From NCBI GenBank assembly GCA_030620115.1, contig JAUXFG010000002.1:4855-68854 (forward strand): 64,000 nt of DNA, read 5' to 3'. Below, piece after piece: positions 62,669-64,000 of the stretch. Every line of letters starts with the position of its first letter. Positions within the stretch are counted from its first letter, which is position 1. The stretch comes from Candidatus Fermentibacterota bacterium (lineage in GTDB: Bacteria; JAFGKV01). Made by a program: the position numbers and the translations under genes. The notes under the pieces are model-generated. The model saw only the letters and a list, made by a program, of their open reading frames with translations. It did not search any database and had not been told where the DNA came from.

Positions 62669-63011
62669 GGATTGCCACAAGGGAAGGGAAACTCGGGAAG
62701 ATGAAGAGAGATTCTTCGCTCCTTTCAATCGCTCAGAATGACCGCAGTAGTGCACAGAAAAATGAGGTCCATGTGTCGTAACTTCTCAATAAGTCAGTGC
62801 AGCGTGAGAGAAATCCCCCTCAATCCCCCTTTGCAAAAGGGGGAGAAGGTTGGATGCACGGACTCATTGAGAAGTTACCATGTGTCATTCTGAGAGAGCA
62901 AAGCGATCGAATAATCTGCACAGAAGGCACTCCTCCGCATTTCAGCAATCCCTCGTTCCGCTCTTCCAACCCATCAACCCATCAACCCAATCGCGAAGCG
63001 AAGCTCCGCTA
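62669..63011. other. Intergenic cluster of short repeats
   Basis: About 340 bp between convergent genes, without a gene. It contains CATTCTGAG-type repeats at 62706-62742 and 62883-62922 and, between them, the nested inverted repeat at 62779-62877. Confidence 0.6.
62779..62877. repeat. Nested inverted repeat around an AATCCCCCT unit
   Basis: The outer arms are TAACTTCTCAATAAGTC and GACTCATTGAGAAGTTA. Inside is AAATCCCCCTCAATCCCCCT, TTGCAAAAGGGGGAG, the same foldback unit as at 48688-48726. About 99 bp, able to form a branched hairpin. Confidence 0.72.
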
Positions 63012-63842
63012 CTAATCCTCCGCGATCTGAAAGGCGCCGGAAGTCAGCAACTGTTCAGACCTGTATACTTCCACCGTGTAGGTGCCAGGAAGCCGTTGAC
63101 GCTTCGGCGAAATGCTCATTCTGCTCTCCAATGAGGGAGAATCCTCTTCGGGGATGAGGTCCACGGCCTTTTCAAAGACCTTCGCACTGTCGGGCCCGAT
63201 CCAACGGAAAAGGAGACATTCTTCCACGCCGGGTTCACAGCCTGACAGCAGAATGTTCGCTTGGACTTTTGCGCCCCTGGCAGGCGTGAACACAGGAGGA
63301 ATGGCAGTCGCCTCTCCCCCCGGCGCTTTGGGCTCCTTTCTCCCGCCTACACGTTCGAACTCGATCCTTCCTGTGATCTGAGGCCGCTCCCGTAGCTCGA
63401 ACTCCGCCGAGGTCAGGAGCCGCCTGTATCGATACACCTTCACCGTATAGATCCCCGGTGTACGCTGTTTTGCCGGAGTTATGGAAAACGAGCTTCGCAT
63501 CACAGAAGAGGAATCATCCGGTTCGAATTCGAAGATCTTTTGGAAAAGTTTCTTCCCTCCCGGCTTGAGCCAGACCACATGATAGCTCTCACGGAAACCA
63601 GGTTCAAGCCTCCAGAGCCTGATTTTCGCTTCTACTTTGACGCCATCCGCCACCCAGAATGTGGGCCGGCCTTGTATCATCCTGGCTTTCTTCCCGGTCT
63701 TCGAGCCCTTCTTGACAAGGGAGAACTCCACCGAACCACTCACTGATGAGGGATGGGGGCTGCAACCACCTCCCAATAGAAGACCAAACAAGAGCCCCAG
63801 GCAAATTCCCTCTCCCACACGCCAAACATGCCTTCTATGCAC
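63012..63842 (-). CDS. Lipoprotein with two tandem beta-domain repeats
   Basis: A 276-residue lipoprotein from GTG 63842, chosen because GGGAGG stands eight bases upstream and the signal VHRRHVWRVGEGICLGLLFGLLLGGGC follows; an ATG 35 codons earlier lacks support. The lipobox ends in GGGC. The mature protein is two copies of a 105-residue module. Landmarks of copy 1 are LVKKGSKTGKKARMIQGRPTFWVADGVKVEAKIRL, HVVWLKPGGKKLFQKIFEFEPDDSSSVMRSSFSI and PGIYTVKVYRYRRLLTSAEFEL; of copy 2, GAKVQANILLSG, FRWIGPDSAKVFEKAVDLIPEEDSPSLESRMSI and PGTYTVEVYRSEQLLTSGAFQI. No known family recognised. Likely an Ig-like fold anchored to a membrane. Confidence 0.72.
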   Translation of the reverse strand: MHRRHVWRVGEGICLGLLFGLLLGGGCSPHPSSVSGSVEFSLVKKGSKTGKKARMIQGRPTFWVADGVKVEAKIRLWRLEPGFRESYHVVWLKPGGKKLFQKIFEFEPDDSSSVMRSSFSITPAKQRTPGIYTVKVYRYRRLLTSAEFELRERPQITGRIEFERVGGRKEPKAPGGEATAIPPVFTPARGAKVQANILLSGCEPGVEECLLFRWIGPDSAKVFEKAVDLIPEEDSPSLESRMSISPKRQRLPGTYTVEVYRSEQLLTSGAFQIAED

Positions 63843-63965
63843 CCTATACCTCCCTTCTGTACCGATCAAATCCTCCTTCTCTGCCCATATTCGACGTTTC
63901 CGCCAGCTGGCGGATTCATTCCCCCATTCCAGCAATCCAACATTCAACTCCCCTCATCCCCACCC

Positions 63966-64000
63966 AGATTCTTCGGTCGCTCCGCTCCCTCAGAATGACA
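63966..64000. repeat. CATTCTGAG-type repeat at the window edge
   Basis: AGATTCTTCGGTCGCTCCGC followed by TCCCTCAGAATGACA, running to the end of the window. Its other arm, if any, is outside. Confidence 0.65.

Overview
The window looks like a piece of a chromosome from an uncultured-type, two-membrane (Gram-negative) bacterium. It carries LptD, LptF and LptG for lipopolysaccharide export, lipoproteins with lipoboxes, an RND/TolC efflux operon, and large secreted proteins whose C-terminal modules resemble the sorting/Ig-like tails of the FCB superphylum (Eisenbacteria, Latescibacteria and similar candidate phyla). That affiliation is inferred from protein style only; no rRNA or tRNA gene was seen. 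Gene ends overlap very often as ATGA or GTGA, so translational coupling is common.

Layout. 0-7.3 kb: start of a Na/Pi cotransporter (cut by the window edge), an L,D-transpeptidase, hutH, hisS and an M23 peptidase. 7.7-11.8 kb: an rtcB-TPR/TonB_C lipoprotein pair and a small lipoprotein. 11.9-20.0 kb (minus strand): a secreted phospholipase-D-like protein, a small membrane protein, a DUF2142 glycosyltransferase-like protein, then lptG, lptF and a DUF362 ferredoxin. 20.5-24.2 kb: a TatT-DctP-DctQ-DctM TRAP transporter. 24.2-28.4 kb: a repeat-rich accessory stretch with a DUF4258/YgiT-like pair, decayed transposase pieces and a MATE exporter. 28.5-34.4 kb: a tightly overlapping RND operon. 34.4-43.5 kb: an accessory island of repeats, a decayed Y1-type (RAYT-like) transposase unit, a 14-repeat FG-GAP protein, hicAB, a seven-repeat secreted protein and a broken antitoxin/toxin pair. 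43.9-62.7 kb: a housekeeping block (ppdK, a PP2C-like/PQQ fusion, an FmdB zinc ribbon, secA, an LpoA-like lipoprotein, lptD, a PP-loop thiolase-like protein and an NlpC/P60-SH3 protein). 63.0-63.8 kb: a two-repeat lipoprotein.

The most unusual layer is the dense set of short non-autonomous repeats between genes. One family (about 167-183 bp with roughly 24-bp inverted ends) sits exactly at gene ends: it supplies the last eight codons and stop of hutH and the stop codon of the FmdB gene. A second family is a graded series, from a transposase unit with intact ends down to a 132-bp derivative explained by deletion between two copies of one 10-bp word. A third is a 93-bp unit ending in a perfect 38-bp palindrome. 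Several protein architectures also merit attention: the PP2C-like/TM/PQQ fusion, HutH with an insertion of about 100 residues, SecA with a four-cysteine insert, and an lptD whose signal peptide only makes sense with an ATT start codon.
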